Of a stretch of 64,000 nucleotides of DNA, positions 18,223 through 26,794 are shown piece by piece. The notes under the pieces are model-generated. The model did no database searches and was not told the DNA's origin. It saw only the letters and a list, made by a program, of their open reading frames with translations. The first letter of the stretch is position 1, and each line of letters starts with the position of its first letter. The DNA comes from Paenibacillus_AB hodogayensis. GTDB lineage: Bacteria; Bacillota; Bacilli; Paenibacillales; NBRC-103111. The stretch covers positions 620,001 to 684,000 of the forward strand of contig NZ_BAAAYO010000006.1 of the NCBI RefSeq assembly GCF_039536325.1, given 5' to 3'. Made by a program: the position numbers and the translations under genes.

Positions 18223-19280
18223 TCGTCCGCCCCTCCTTCCGTCAAGCTTTGCAGCCTCGCTAGCGGGCTATACCCCGGCTGCATCCATAACCCCGCCCCG
18301 CGGGCGTCGACCAGCTTATGTCCGACCAGCATGCGCACCAGCAGCGTGCTCGCCATGCCTTTCCGTCCTTTTTGCAAAAAATCGACCGGCCCGCAATGCG
18401 AGCCGACGACGACGAGACGGGCCGCATCACCCTCATAGGCGATCCGCAGGGCGACATCCTCGCTCGTGCCCGGCGCGGTCACGGTAGTAGCCCGGAGCCC
18501 CAAGGCGCGAATGCGCTCCATGCCGGGAGCGTGTCCGTCCGCGTATGCATGTACGAACAACTGCGCTCCGCAGCGCAGCGCTTCATCGGATATGCTGTCC
18601 ATATCGCCAACGATCAGATCCGGAAGGTAGCCCTGGGCGGCGAGAGCGTCCGCTCCTCCGTCGACGCCGATCAGCGCCGGCTGCATCGCCGCGATGTATT
18701 CGCGGAGCGCGGACAAGTCCTCCCGGTGCCCTCTGCCCCGCGAGACGATCAGCGCATGCTCGCCCGCCAGCGGCCTGTCCAACGGCGGCATCCGCAGCGG
18801 CGTCAGCAGCGTGTCCAGCTCCTCCTTGGCGTACCGCAGCGTATTGTCCGTAAAGTCCAGCACCGTTTGCCGGTAGCTCCGCTCGGCCGTCCGTCTCGCC
18901 GCCAGCCAGGAGTCGTAGCCAAAAGCGCTGCAACGAATATGGCGTCCTTCGCAGACGAGCATCCCTTCCGCGATCCGTACGCGTCTTCCGTCGCCGACCC
19001 GGTCGAATTCCGCCGCCGCGATTTCGAAGATCGGGATTCCATTCCTTAACAGCTCCAGCGGACCTTCATGCGGGAACGAGCCGGTCATCGTGGGAGCGGC
19101 ATTGACGACCGCTTTCACCCCCGCCGCGACCAACCCCACGGCCGCCTGCTCGTCCAGATCGGCATGCTGCAGCAAGGCGATGTCGCCTGCGGCGACGGAA
19201 CGGAGCAGCCGCTTCGTTTGGCGGTCCGATCTGACTGTACCTTCGATAATAACGGCCGACAGCACGCGCTTCGCCTCCAA
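18201..19280 (-). CDS. steA: SteA-like protein with thiamine-pyrophosphokinase-like fold
   Basis: About 359 residues from a TTG start (MEAKRVL) with GGAGG eight bases upstream; the frame stays open to an ATG at 19349. An N-terminal domain (IEGTVRSDRQTKRLL, NAAPTMTGSFPHEGP) precedes a thiamine pyrophosphokinase-like domain with GVDGGADAL and VGDMDSISDEAL. This architecture is that of SteA, described as a cytokinetic-ring protein in Corynebacterium. A hydrophobic C-terminal part (STLLVRMLVGHKLV) may anchor it. The TPK-like GDMDS motif is kept, so it may bind a nucleotide or pyrophosphate compound. It heads the steA-GT2-GT4 unit. Confidence 0.72.
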   Translation of the reverse strand: MEAKRVLSAVIIEGTVRSDRQTKRLLRSVAAGDIALLQHADLDEQAAVGLVAAGVKAVVNAAPTMTGSFPHEGPLELLRNGIPIFEIAAAEFDRVGDGRRVRIAEGMLVCEGRHIRCSAFGYDSWLAARRTAERSYRQTVLDFTDNTLRYAKEELDTLLTPLRMPPLDRPLAGEHALIVSRGRGHREDLSALREYIAAMQPALIGVDGGADALAAQGYLPDLIVGDMDSISDEALRCGAQLFVHAYADGHAPGMERIRALGLRATTVTAPGTSEDVALRIAYEGDAARLVVVGSHCGPVDFLQKGRKGMASTLLVRMLVGHKLVDARGAGLWMQPGYSPLARLQSLTEGGADEWTHQYR

Positions 19281-19351
19281 TCGGAGTCCCTCCGCAACAA
19301 GTTTCCTTTTCCTGTAGTGTTGGCAATTCCCGCCGTGTCCATGCGTCAAAG

Positions 19352-19384
19352 AAAAAAACCTTCCGCATTGGAAAGGCGGAAGGC
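19352..19384 (-). terminator. Rho-independent terminator after the Spo0E-like gene
   Basis: A perfect CCTTCCGC/GCGGAAGG stem with a 9-base loop is followed on the minus strand by seven T. It lies about 40 bases past the Spo0E-like stop codon and just upstream of the steA-like gene. Confidence 0.85.
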
Positions 19385-19421
19385 CGATATAGGCGCGCTC
19401 TTTGGCGCTATGAGCAATAGT

Positions 19422-19595
19422 TTACAGTCGGATCTCTTGTTGCAGCTTGATGAACTGGACCAAAAACTCATCAAGCTGTTGGCTCATCTCCAGTACGCTG
19501 TGGTCCGCGAAAGTTCCTTTCTTCATGGCTAGCGCCACCAGATCGCCGCGAAGCTGCTCGATCGCTTCGGATTCTTCTAATAATGCCGCGTTCAT
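19422..19595 (-). CDS. Spo0E-like aspartyl-phosphate phosphatase
   Basis: A 57-residue protein from the ATG at 19595 (MNAALLEES) with GAGG upstream. The frame is open further, but those codons are unlike the family. Two predicted helices carry the Spo0E signature, IEQLRGDLVALA followed by SQQLDEFLVQF, which contains the SxxxD motif. Family members dephosphorylate Spo0A~P and so delay sporulation. Its target, Spo0A, is encoded 7 kb away. It is monocistronic with its own terminator. Confidence 0.8.
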   Translation of the reverse strand: MNAALLEESEAIEQLRGDLVALAMKKGTFADHSVLEMSQQLDEFLVQFIKLQQEIRL

Positions 19596-19896
19596 ATTGA
19601 TCGATTCCTCTTTCACCGTTAATCTTTTTGTATCGTTTTGCATCGAATGTTCGTATAGCACTCATTATAATACGATTCGATCGTCAATGTTTGTCACTTC
19701 TTGTCACGGGTATTCAATAATTTGTGGACATCGGACACGTTCGTCCAGCATTCCTGTTTATCCGGCTTTTTGGCGGGTCATGTTTCGAGCCGTATCCGGG
19801 AACGGCGACATCATTCCCGTATTTGTTCCCCATTCCCCGACCATTTTTCCTCGTTACCCGTCTTTTTTCATGACAGCTTCCGGTTTCCTGCACGCC

Positions 19897-19926
19897 AAAA
19901 CAGACCTTCATCCAGCGAAGGTCTGT
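19897..19926 (-). terminator. Terminator of the siderophore-binding lipoprotein gene
   Basis: A perfect 10-base stem (ACAGACCTTC/GAAGGTCTGT) with a 7-base loop is followed on the minus strand by TTTT. It lies about 40 bases beyond the lipoprotein stop codon. Confidence 0.8.
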
Positions 19927-19966
19927 CCGCAATAAGCCATAAAGCAGAAAACGGTAATAATGGCCG

Positions 19967-20932
19967 TTATTTGCTGCCAAACAAGCGAACCAGGTCGTCC
20001 AGCATCGATTGAGCCGCATGCGGACCGTAACCGCCGAACCAGGAATCCGAGGATATTTCGTACACTTGCGAGCTGCGGACGGCTTTCATATTTTTCCACA
20101 AGGTCAGCTCCTTCAAACCGTTGAACAATTCTTTGTTATCCTTGATCAGCAAAATATAATCGGGATCGATCTCCGGCAGCTTCTCTGCAGATAAAATCTC
20201 GTAATGGTTCTCCTTGCTGGTCACCGGATAAACGGCTGGACGCGAAAACCCGAATTCGTCGTACAGCCAATTGTAGTCGGCGTCGCCGTAGTAGCGGACG
20301 TCGTTGCGCACGCGCAGCACCATCACCGTTTTGCCTTTGGCCCGTGCGGCTACTTGAGCGATCGCCTGCTTTTTCTTGGCCTGATAGTCGGCGATTACTT
20401 GCTGAGCCTTGTCCACCCTCCCGAACGCTTTGCCCGTAGCCAGAAATGCTTCTTCCCAGTTCGCCGCATTGTATCCGTTGTCCAGCAGAGCGGTCGGAGC
20501 GATTTTGCTATATTGCTCGTAAATATTGGCGCTGTTCGTGTCCGTGACGATCAGATCGGGCGATAGCGACAGCAACTTCTCGATCTGTACTTTGCCCTGC
20601 TCCCCGATGATATCGACATTGCCGAGGAACGGTTTGAGATAAAGCGGAAAGTCTTCGTTTTGCGATTTGACTGTCGATGTCGGCTGCAGGCCGAGCGAGA
20701 TCATATGGTCGGTCAAATATGTAACTGTCGTGGCGATATGAACCGGAACGCGTTCCAGCTTGCGCTCGCCCTTCGTGTCCGTAAACGTAAAGGACGTTTT
20801 GCCGGCCACCTCCTCTCCCTTGACGTCCGCCGGCGTCTTTGCAGGGCTGGCGGACTGGCTGCAGGCCGTCAACGTCAGTATGAGCAGCAGCGCCAAGGCC
20901 GCCCCCTTTTTCAAGCTTTTTCGTACATACAT
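19967..20932 (-). CDS. Ferric-siderophore ABC transporter binding lipoprotein
   Basis: A 321-residue class III periplasmic-binding-type lipoprotein. From the ATG at 20932 (AGGGGAG upstream) it has a hydrophobic signal and an LTAC lipobox with lipidated C24. It continues with the FepB/FhuD-like pattern TVTYLTDHMISLGLQP, LSLSPDLIVTDT and EIDPDYILLIKDN. It would capture ferric siderophore at the cell surface. It is the last gene of a unit with a hydrolase and a Btr-like regulator and lacks its own permease and ATPase nearby, as also seen for feuA-type genes in other bacilli. Confidence 0.85.
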   Translation of the reverse strand: MYVRKSLKKGAALALLLILTLTACSQSASPAKTPADVKGEEVAGKTSFTFTDTKGERKLERVPVHIATTVTYLTDHMISLGLQPTSTVKSQNEDFPLYLKPFLGNVDIIGEQGKVQIEKLLSLSPDLIVTDTNSANIYEQYSKIAPTALLDNGYNAANWEEAFLATGKAFGRVDKAQQVIADYQAKKKQAIAQVAARAKGKTVMVLRVRNDVRYYGDADYNWLYDEFGFSRPAVYPVTSKENHYEILSAEKLPEIDPDYILLIKDNKELFNGLKELTLWKNMKAVRSSQVYEISSDSWFGGYGPHAAQSMLDDLVRLFGSK

Positions 20933-20963
20933 CGCATGAACTCCCCTTTTACTAAAAATGTGT

Positions 20964-22133
20964 TTACCGGCCGCTCGCCGTTTGAAACGGCGTGCTGACC
21001 GAAAGCCCTCTCGCATCGGTCAGACCGAAGAAAAAGCATCCGGCCCCAATCGGCAGTCGGGCGGACGCAATAGCCCTAGACTCGTCGATCTGGGCTTCCG
21101 CGGTTTTCCAATGCAGTGCCCGCCGATTGATGCCGTCCTCGCTCCAATACAGCTTGGCGCTTACAACCGGCAAACGGGAGCAATACGCGACCGTAACCAT
21201 CTTGTCCCGCTGCAGTACCGGTTCCAGCCGGGGAAGCGGCGTTCCCGCAAGGACTACGGAATCGGCGAAAGCGTAAATTTCTTCTCGCGACCAGCCGTCC
21301 GAATGCGAATGCTTCAATCCCGGATGGACGCTCAGCACGCTGGACGCATTCCCCCGCTGCTGCAATTCGAACGAGCGGCCGAATATATCGAGCGGGAAAT
21401 GCGTATCGTTGCTGCCGTTAACCCACAGCATCGGAAGCCGGCTGTCCGCCAAATACGACGACGGGTCCCACAGTTTGCGGATTTTCCCGGCTTCCGCTTC
21501 AGGCATGGCAGCAAGCGCTTCGCCGTAGATCGTGCCCCGTTCGTACAGGAAGCCGCAGCCGTATACGGGCACGGCAAAACAGAGCCTGCGGTCGATACCC
21601 GCCACCAGACTCGTTATAATGCCTCCCCACGAAATGCCGGAAATGCCGATTCGCGTCTCGTCCACCTGAGGGAGGGAGCGAAGGAAGGAATGGGCCAACA
21701 TCGCATCGGCCGTCGCATGATACATCCATTGATCCTCGACGGGGAGGGCGTAGTCGCCGAACACCCCCTGCTTCTCGGGACCGCTCCAGCGGTGCCGGCG
21801 CAGTTCGTCGGACTTGCCGGAGAATACCGGCGCATGTCCCTCCAGATCCATTGCAATGGCCGCATAACCCCTCCGCACCCACCGCTCGACCCATTCGCGG
21901 TATGCCGTTCCGGCCCCGCCGTGCACTAGCACGACGCCGGGAACCTTGACGCCGGTAGCGGTCTGCGGCACAGCCCAGTAAGCAAACACGCGGGTTTCTT
22001 TGCCCAGGTACGGAAGCCCCTGATAAAAACAAGCCCGGATTCCCGTTGCGGTACAGGACAGCTCCTGCAGCGGATAGACAGCCGGCGGTCCGGTCAGCAG
22101 CTCCCGTCTCCATGGCGCCCCTTTGGCAAGCAT
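20964..22133 (-). CDS. Alpha/beta hydrolase, acetyl-xylan-esterase-like, in an iron unit
   Basis: A 389-residue cytosolic alpha/beta-hydrolase. The oxyanion region VHGGAG lies near 71, the nucleophile is S168 in GISWGG, and the likely acid and base lie in NGSNDTHFP and LKHSHSDGW. The overall pattern is that of the acetyl xylan esterase/dienelactone hydrolase group. It stands between a Btr-like regulator and a siderophore-binding lipoprotein, with a Fur-like box upstream and only a 31-base gap to the lipoprotein gene. I therefore suggest it may hydrolyse a siderophore or its ester. It does not look like the BesA/Fes esterase family, so this is inference. Confidence 0.7.
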   Translation of the reverse strand: MLAKGAPWRRELLTGPPAVYPLQELSCTATGIRACFYQGLPYLGKETRVFAYWAVPQTATGVKVPGVVLVHGGAGTAYREWVERWVRRGYAAIAMDLEGHAPVFSGKSDELRRHRWSGPEKQGVFGDYALPVEDQWMYHATADAMLAHSFLRSLPQVDETRIGISGISWGGIITSLVAGIDRRLCFAVPVYGCGFLYERGTIYGEALAAMPEAEAGKIRKLWDPSSYLADSRLPMLWVNGSNDTHFPLDIFGRSFELQQRGNASSVLSVHPGLKHSHSDGWSREEIYAFADSVVLAGTPLPRLEPVLQRDKMVTVAYCSRLPVVSAKLYWSEDGINRRALHWKTAEAQIDESRAIASARLPIGAGCFFFGLTDARGLSVSTPFQTASGR

Positions 22134-22179
22134 GGCGATCAGACCTTTCTGTTCATTAAGCCGTTAAGCTTATCTTCAT

Positions 22180-22198
22180 GATAATAATTTTCATTCTC
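22180..22198. promoter_or_regulatory. Fur-like box
   Basis: The sequence GATAATAATTTTCATTCTC matches the Fur 19-base pattern GATAATnATnATCATTATC in most positions. It lies 47 bases before the hydrolase start, downstream of the Btr-like regulator. Iron repression of the hydrolase-lipoprotein pair is the likely result. Confidence 0.6.
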
Positions 22199-22265
22199 AT
22201 TCACATAGTATCATTGTCCCGTTTTCTTGAACATGGACAATAAGACGGTCAGGGATGGACGATGG

Positions 22266-23831
22266 TCACAGGAGAATTGCAGTCAGATGATCCAGCGCCC
22301 GGCTGTGCGACCAAGCGGAATATTCCAGCAGCTTTTCCGTGCCGGTCGGGTATACTCGCCACTGCCTGATCGCAGACAGCCGGGTCCACGCCTCGGAACG
22401 CTGCAGCCGCTCCCATTGGATGGCCGCCTGCGGCGTCGGATCGATCATGACCACCAGCATATCGGCATCGTAGCGGAACAGTTCATCGCGGGTTACCGTT
22501 TCAAATATTTCGATAGGCTTGAGCCTGTCGTCGACCCCGAGCCGCAAATCCTCATAGAGTACGGCCCCGGCATTGCGTCTGCCGTATACCCGGAACTCGG
22601 CATCCATAATCCGCCAAACTTGCACGGTCGCTCCGCCCCATTTTCTCCGCACGCGACGGCTGGCCGACTCCGCTTTGCGGTCGTAAGCGGCGAGCCACGC
22701 CTCCGCCTCCCCGGCGCGCTCCACCGCCTTCGCCATCTGCTGCAGTTGGCGGCGCCAATCGTCGCCGAGCCAGCCGATCGGGATCGTCGGGGCGATGCGC
22801 TCCAGTTCCGCCCTTGCCCCCTCGTGGAGACAATCCGTGCAGAAGATCAGCTCCGGCGACGCCTGCTCCAGCATCAGCAAATTATGCGCCCACACCGGGC
22901 CCTCCCCTTCCTCGCAGGAATGCAGCCGGAGCATCGTTCCGTATTCGTCGTGATGTTCGTAAAACGCAGCGGCTCTGGGGCGCAACCGCAAAGCCAGCAG
23001 ATTTCCGGACAACGGCTCGGAGACGCTCGCGATGCTGAAGCTGCGGCTGCGGATATATGCGGAAGGCGGAAGCCCTTTTTTCTGCTTAAACCGCCTGCTG
23101 AAATAAAACTCGTCCTCGAAACCGACCCGAGCCGCGGCCTCCTTCACCGTTCCGTGCAGGAACAACAACTCTTCCGCCCGCTCCAGACGCAACCCCAGCA
23201 TATAGTCGGACGGACTTTCACCTTTATACCGCAAGAAGGCCGCGCTGAAATACCCCGGGCTCAGCCCCGCCATCTGCGCCAACTCGTCCCGCGGCAGGTC
23301 GCGCTCCAGATGCTGCTCCATATAACGGACGACGCGGGCAATAGCCGCTTCCGTCGTCTCTTCCGGCCCAGGACGACGCTCGGCAGCAGCCAGCAGCTCC
23401 AATAGGCGATACAGCCCAGCCTGTCCCCGGAAACCGTCCTGTTCCCCTTCTTCCAGCTTCATCAGCTCGCTGCAGCAGCGAAGCAGAGGCGCAAAATCCG
23501 GTGCAATCATCCGCACTTCTTCAGCGGTCACACGCTCGTACCGGTGCAGCTTCGTCTCGCCGTACACCTCGTAGCGCACGAGACAGCCCTCAAACGGCTG
23601 TCGGTCCGCCCACAGCCGGAAGGGGCGGTCCGACGTCAGCAACCATACTTCCCCCCGGCTTGCCGCACGGGCTCCCTCGCCGAAGTCCAGCATACCGCTG
23701 CCCTTTAAAACGATAATCGCAACATCTCCGCCTCCCGTAGCTTCGAAGGGGTTCGAGCCAACAGAAAGCCCGACTGCGCAGACCTCTGCGAGTCTGTACA
23801 GCCGGGTTCCGGCATTGAAAATAGTATTCAT
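22266..23831 (-). CDS. Btr-like regulator: AraC domain fused to a siderophore-binding domain
   Basis: A 521-residue fusion. Residues 1-150 form a cupin-like part and 165-265 the AraC DNA-binding domain (LPRDELAQMAGLSPGYFSAAF, VGFEDEFYFSRRFKQKKGLPPS). Residues 270-521 resemble a ferric-siderophore-binding protein without signal peptide (ASPELIFCTDCL, RYDADMLVVMIDPTPQAA). Bacillus subtilis Btr (YbbB) has the same plan and activates siderophore uptake when it binds ferric siderophore. It precedes the hydrolase and the lipoprotein genes on the same strand, so they are its likely targets. Length is normal for the group. Confidence 0.88.
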   Translation of the reverse strand: MNTIFNAGTRLYRLAEVCAVGLSVGSNPFEATGGGDVAIIVLKGSGMLDFGEGARAASRGEVWLLTSDRPFRLWADRQPFEGCLVRYEVYGETKLHRYERVTAEEVRMIAPDFAPLLRCCSELMKLEEGEQDGFRGQAGLYRLLELLAAAERRPGPEETTEAAIARVVRYMEQHLERDLPRDELAQMAGLSPGYFSAAFLRYKGESPSDYMLGLRLERAEELLFLHGTVKEAAARVGFEDEFYFSRRFKQKKGLPPSAYIRSRSFSIASVSEPLSGNLLALRLRPRAAAFYEHHDEYGTMLRLHSCEEGEGPVWAHNLLMLEQASPELIFCTDCLHEGARAELERIAPTIPIGWLGDDWRRQLQQMAKAVERAGEAEAWLAAYDRKAESASRRVRRKWGGATVQVWRIMDAEFRVYGRRNAGAVLYEDLRLGVDDRLKPIEIFETVTRDELFRYDADMLVVMIDPTPQAAIQWERLQRSEAWTRLSAIRQWRVYPTGTEKLLEYSAWSHSRALDHLTAILL

Positions 23832-24155
23832 AAAACGATCCCGCCCTCCGTTCCTTTTCTGTTCCGTTCCCTCTATATTAGCAGGTTTGCGGCTGCTGAG
23901 AAAACGTTAGAGGCGCGTTTCGACCATCCTTCTTTGACAAACCCCTCGGCTTCTGCCGAAGCTTCTTTGTCGGGAGCCGCTTCGTTACTATCCGCATCAA
24001 ACATGAGTATGCAAAAAAATGCCGGCTGCGCATTCGGCAGACGGCGAGGATTGACTATTGCCCTTTCAGCACGATTCGACGCCCCCGTCAAAGCGATGGC
24101 CGATGAAGCGCTAAGAACGTTCGGCCAGATCTTTCTCTCCCAATCTCCATGGAAC
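23832..24155. other. Intergenic stretch without a convincing gene
   Basis: About 320 bases between the Btr-like gene and the small membrane protein. Two overlapping frames of about 100 codons exist on opposite strands. Neither has a ribosome binding site or a recognisable domain, and both overlap the neighbouring gene. The DNA begins to be A+T-richer here. It should hold the promoter of the Btr-like gene. Confidence 0.45.
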
Positions 24156-24476
24156 TTATGTTTCCGTGTTTTCTTTAATACGTGTAAGCAGTTTAATCGT
24201 CTCGCCAAAACCTACAAAAACCATACCGCTGAACAGACTTGAAATAATTAACGTTACCCCGTAAACCCACCTTAACGGATGGGGGTCCGGACTAAAGGAA
24301 CGTGTGGAGCCCGGATCTTCCAATGCTGCAATAATAAAAACTCCGGCTATAATTCCGACAATCAAAATGCCTACACCCAATGTATGAAGAACGTTTGCAA
24401 TCGGATTAGTGGCATAAGAAACAGGACGATTGCCGGACGATTCTTCTTGAATAATATGATCAAGCTCCGTACTCAT
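24156..24476 (-). CDS. Small two-span membrane protein of unknown function
   Basis: A 106-residue protein starting at the ATG at 24476 (MSTELDHII) with GAGAGG upstream. A polar N-terminus of about 30 residues is followed by two membrane spans (VLHTLGVGILIVGIIAGVFII and a second near 75-98) and a basic tail. No family was recognised. It is 7 bases downstream of another small membrane protein, so the two form one unit. Base composition is poorer in G+C than the neighbours. Confidence 0.6.
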   Translation of the reverse strand: MSTELDHIIQEESSGNRPVSYATNPIANVLHTLGVGILIVGIIAGVFIIAALEDPGSTRSFSPDPHPLRWVYGVTLIISSLFSGMVFVGFGETIKLLTRIKENTET

Positions 24477-24483
24477 GGTTTTT

Positions 24484-24699
24484 TTAGCCTCTCTTTCTTT
24501 GAGCAAGCGAAAACGATACGAAAAAGTTTACAAATGATAGAGCTGCAATAAAGTTTAATAAAGTCAAAAGGATAAAATGAGATTTGGAGTTCTCTGTATA
24601 TTCAACCACGTCAGTATTTAATAACACGTTATAGAAAGTTGTAATGCACATCAAAATGGCGCCGCATAAAGCAATGAAAGTTGCCGCTTTAAGCTTCAA
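24484..24699 (-). CDS. Small two-span membrane protein of unknown function
   Basis: A 71-residue protein starting at a TTG that is preceded by a strong AAGGAGG site. Two hydrophobic spans (ATFIALCGAILMCITTF and LLTLLNFIAALSFVNFFVSF) flank a short polar loop. No family was recognised. It is first of a two-gene unit in an A+T-richer island and divergent from the SLH-domain protein. Possible roles such as transport or immunity are not supported by any motif. Confidence 0.6.
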   Translation of the reverse strand: MKLKAATFIALCGAILMCITTFYNVLLNTDVVEYTENSKSHFILLTLLNFIAALSFVNFFVSFSLAQRKRG

Positions 24700-25125
24700 A
24701 TTTCAATCCCTCCTTTCTTTTATTCGATTCATTTCAAGTAGTCAATCCATAACTTCCATGATTTAGAAATGAACTTTTAAACCTATTCACCACAAAAAAG
24801 CAAAGACCTATAAGTCTTAAGGACTCATAAAACACTCGTTAATTGGTACGAAAGTCACTTAATACCTTACCACAATCCGCCAAATTTAGGCAATACCAGA
24901 TCGCGTCCATGTAAATGGGTCATAAGTTATATATTTTTGAAGTTTTCTTTCAGATGTGACTTAAAATCCGTGGAAATATTTAAAAGTGACCGTTACAATA
25001 AAAAATGTTGATTTTATCGTTGTGGGGCGACTTTAGACAAAACAGACGGGAGGAACCCTTTAAGCGAGTAATAGGACCCGCAAGCGGTATTTTAACAAAT
25101 TGAAAAGACAAAGCAGGTGCATAGG
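24700..25125. other. Divergent promoter region in A+T-rich DNA
   Basis: About 425 bases without a gene between the TTG-started membrane protein (minus) and the SLH protein (plus). It is A+T-rich and contains a small AAGAC/GTCTT hairpin at 24803-24818. Promoters for both directions must lie here, but I cannot pick -35/-10 pairs with confidence. Confidence 0.45.
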
Positions 25126-26685
25126 ATGAAAAAAATTTCAACAAGTCTAGTTCTGGCAGCCATTCTGTTCCATCTATTTCTGAGCAGCGGCAGTGTACAG
25201 GCAGAATTCCAGACACCGACTCTGAAGGACATCTCCGGTCATTGGGCGGAAGCGCAAATCCAAAAAGCGGTTTCTACCGGCTTCGTAACGGGTTATTCGG
25301 ATGGAACTTTCAAGCCGGAAGCTACGATTACAGGCGAAGAGTTTATAACGATGATGATCAAAGCATTGCAGTATCCCGTAGAAGCACCGCGCTTAGGCGA
25401 ATCTTGGTTCGCCCCTTACAAGCAAGCGGCAACAAGCCATGAGCTTTATAATGACGACTATCCGTCCGGATTGGACAAACCTATAGCCCGCGCCGAAATT
25501 GCGGCTACCTTGGTAAGAGCAACTCAAAATCCGATATTTGATAAGATGATCAAGGAAGAGATGCAAAAAAGATTCCCGCTGCAAACATTTGCAAACGACC
25601 CAGCAAGAAAGTCAATTGAAGCCGGACCCGATTTTGCCGGCGATTTCAACCTTGTCTACGATCACCCGGAACAAGTCGTAACCAAACTGGAACAAGCGTT
25701 AGCGTCGGTTAAGAATCGGATCCCTCCCCAATTAATAACGGATACCGATGAATGCAGAAAAGACGCAAACATGTGCGGATATCTGATTTCCAACGAGCAA
25801 TCCTATGTGGAGGACTTCCTAAAAAACATCAAAAACGGATTGGACCCGATTCAGCAATTAAAAAAGGACCAAACCTCTTCGCAGAACCGAATGATCTATG
25901 AAGCCGCTTCGCGAGGCTTATTAACGGGGAACGGGAACGGGATGCTTTCGCTCGACTCCAAAGTGACTCGTGCCCAAGCGGTTACCTTTGTTAATCGAGT
26001 GATCGCTTTTAACGCAGGACAACAATTCCAGACGGACAAACATACTGTCGCTGCTGCCGAGGTGGTATGGCACAAGTCCAATGTAATGACCATGGTGCCG
26101 AGATACTTTTCTGCCTACAACTACGGGGCGTTCGAATTCGACGATCAAGGATGGGCTTCTACTTCGATAAACGGTCTTGTTTCGTGTACGACTACCGCTT
26201 TTCTTGCTGTTGATTTGGATGACCCTGATGATCCCAACCGCAAATGGCTATCCGACGATTTGCGTTGGGGGCAAAGTCCGGTCCTTCACTCGTTGGACGG
26301 AGTTAGCGGATATGCTTTGCTTTCCATTAGCGAATTAACATTGGAACAGCAATCGGCCTTCTACCATAATTCATGCGGAATCAGCGTTTCGAATGACGAT
26401 TGGACAAGAATCGATGAACCCACAGAACAAAATATAAATGCCAAAAAGCCGCAGTCGCTATTTTCATTGGGTGTGTTGGAGCAAAGAGAAGAGGATAGAA
26501 TTCGGATAAAGCCAAAGTTGATCGATGCGGGAACTGCAACCATTCAAGTATCCGGGTATATCGTCCCGAAAGACTTCGTTTCCAAAAATCAGATTACGGT
26601 CTACTACATCCCAATCGATAATGTGACCGGAGGAACTCCGCATAAGCTGATTTCGCGATCGCATGTTAATGAAACTTATAAATAA
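25126..26685 (+). CDS. SLH-domain cell-surface protein
   Basis: A 519-residue exported protein with signal peptide MKKISTSLVLAAILFHLF...VQA/E. A first S-layer homology repeat lies at about 33-80 (DISGHWAEAQIQKAVSTGFVTGYSDGTFKPEATITGEEF). A second, degenerate one lies near 260-300 (AASRGLLTGNGNGMLSLDSKVTRAQAVTFVNRV). SLH repeats bind pyruvylated secondary cell-wall polymer. The C-terminal half, with five Cys in the mature part, is not recognised. The ATG at 25126 is preferred over a GTG at 25117. Codon use is less G+C-rich than in neighbours. Confidence 0.8.
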   Translation: MKKISTSLVLAAILFHLFLSSGSVQAEFQTPTLKDISGHWAEAQIQKAVSTGFVTGYSDGTFKPEATITGEEFITMMIKALQYPVEAPRLGESWFAPYKQAATSHELYNDDYPSGLDKPIARAEIAATLVRATQNPIFDKMIKEEMQKRFPLQTFANDPARKSIEAGPDFAGDFNLVYDHPEQVVTKLEQALASVKNRIPPQLITDTDECRKDANMCGYLISNEQSYVEDFLKNIKNGLDPIQQLKKDQTSSQNRMIYEAASRGLLTGNGNGMLSLDSKVTRAQAVTFVNRVIAFNAGQQFQTDKHTVAAAEVVWHKSNVMTMVPRYFSAYNYGAFEFDDQGWASTSINGLVSCTTTAFLAVDLDDPDDPNRKWLSDDLRWGQSPVLHSLDGVSGYALLSISELTLEQQSAFYHNSCGISVSNDDWTRIDEPTEQNINAKKPQSLFSLGVLEQREEDRIRIKPKLIDAGTATIQVSGYIVPKDFVSKNQITVYYIPIDNVTGGTPHKLISRSHVNETYK

Positions 26686-26705
26686 TACCGTATAATCATT
26701 CACAA

Positions 26706-26758
26706 AAATACCGCTCCCTTTACTGGTTTCGAAAGAAACCAATAAAGAAGCGGTATTT
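26706..26758. terminator. Bidirectional terminator between the SLH gene and spo0A
   Basis: An AAATACCGCT/AGCGGTATTT outer stem encloses an inner GGTTTC/GAAACC hairpin. It sits 20 bases past the SLH stop and 36 bases past the spo0A stop, between convergent genes, and the A/T flanks serve both directions. Confidence 0.75.
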
Positions 26759-26794
26759 GTCGTTTACGCGCTTACACTTCTATTCTTCCCTCTT

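Noticed and set aside
18201..18933. Thiamine pyrophosphokinase (thiN)
   Set aside because: The TPK-like fold is present but the N-terminal domain, length and glycosyltransferase neighbours fit SteA better.
23873..24242. Two frames of about 100 codons on opposite strands
   Set aside because: No ribosome binding site, mutual overlap and overlap with the small membrane gene; no domain seen.
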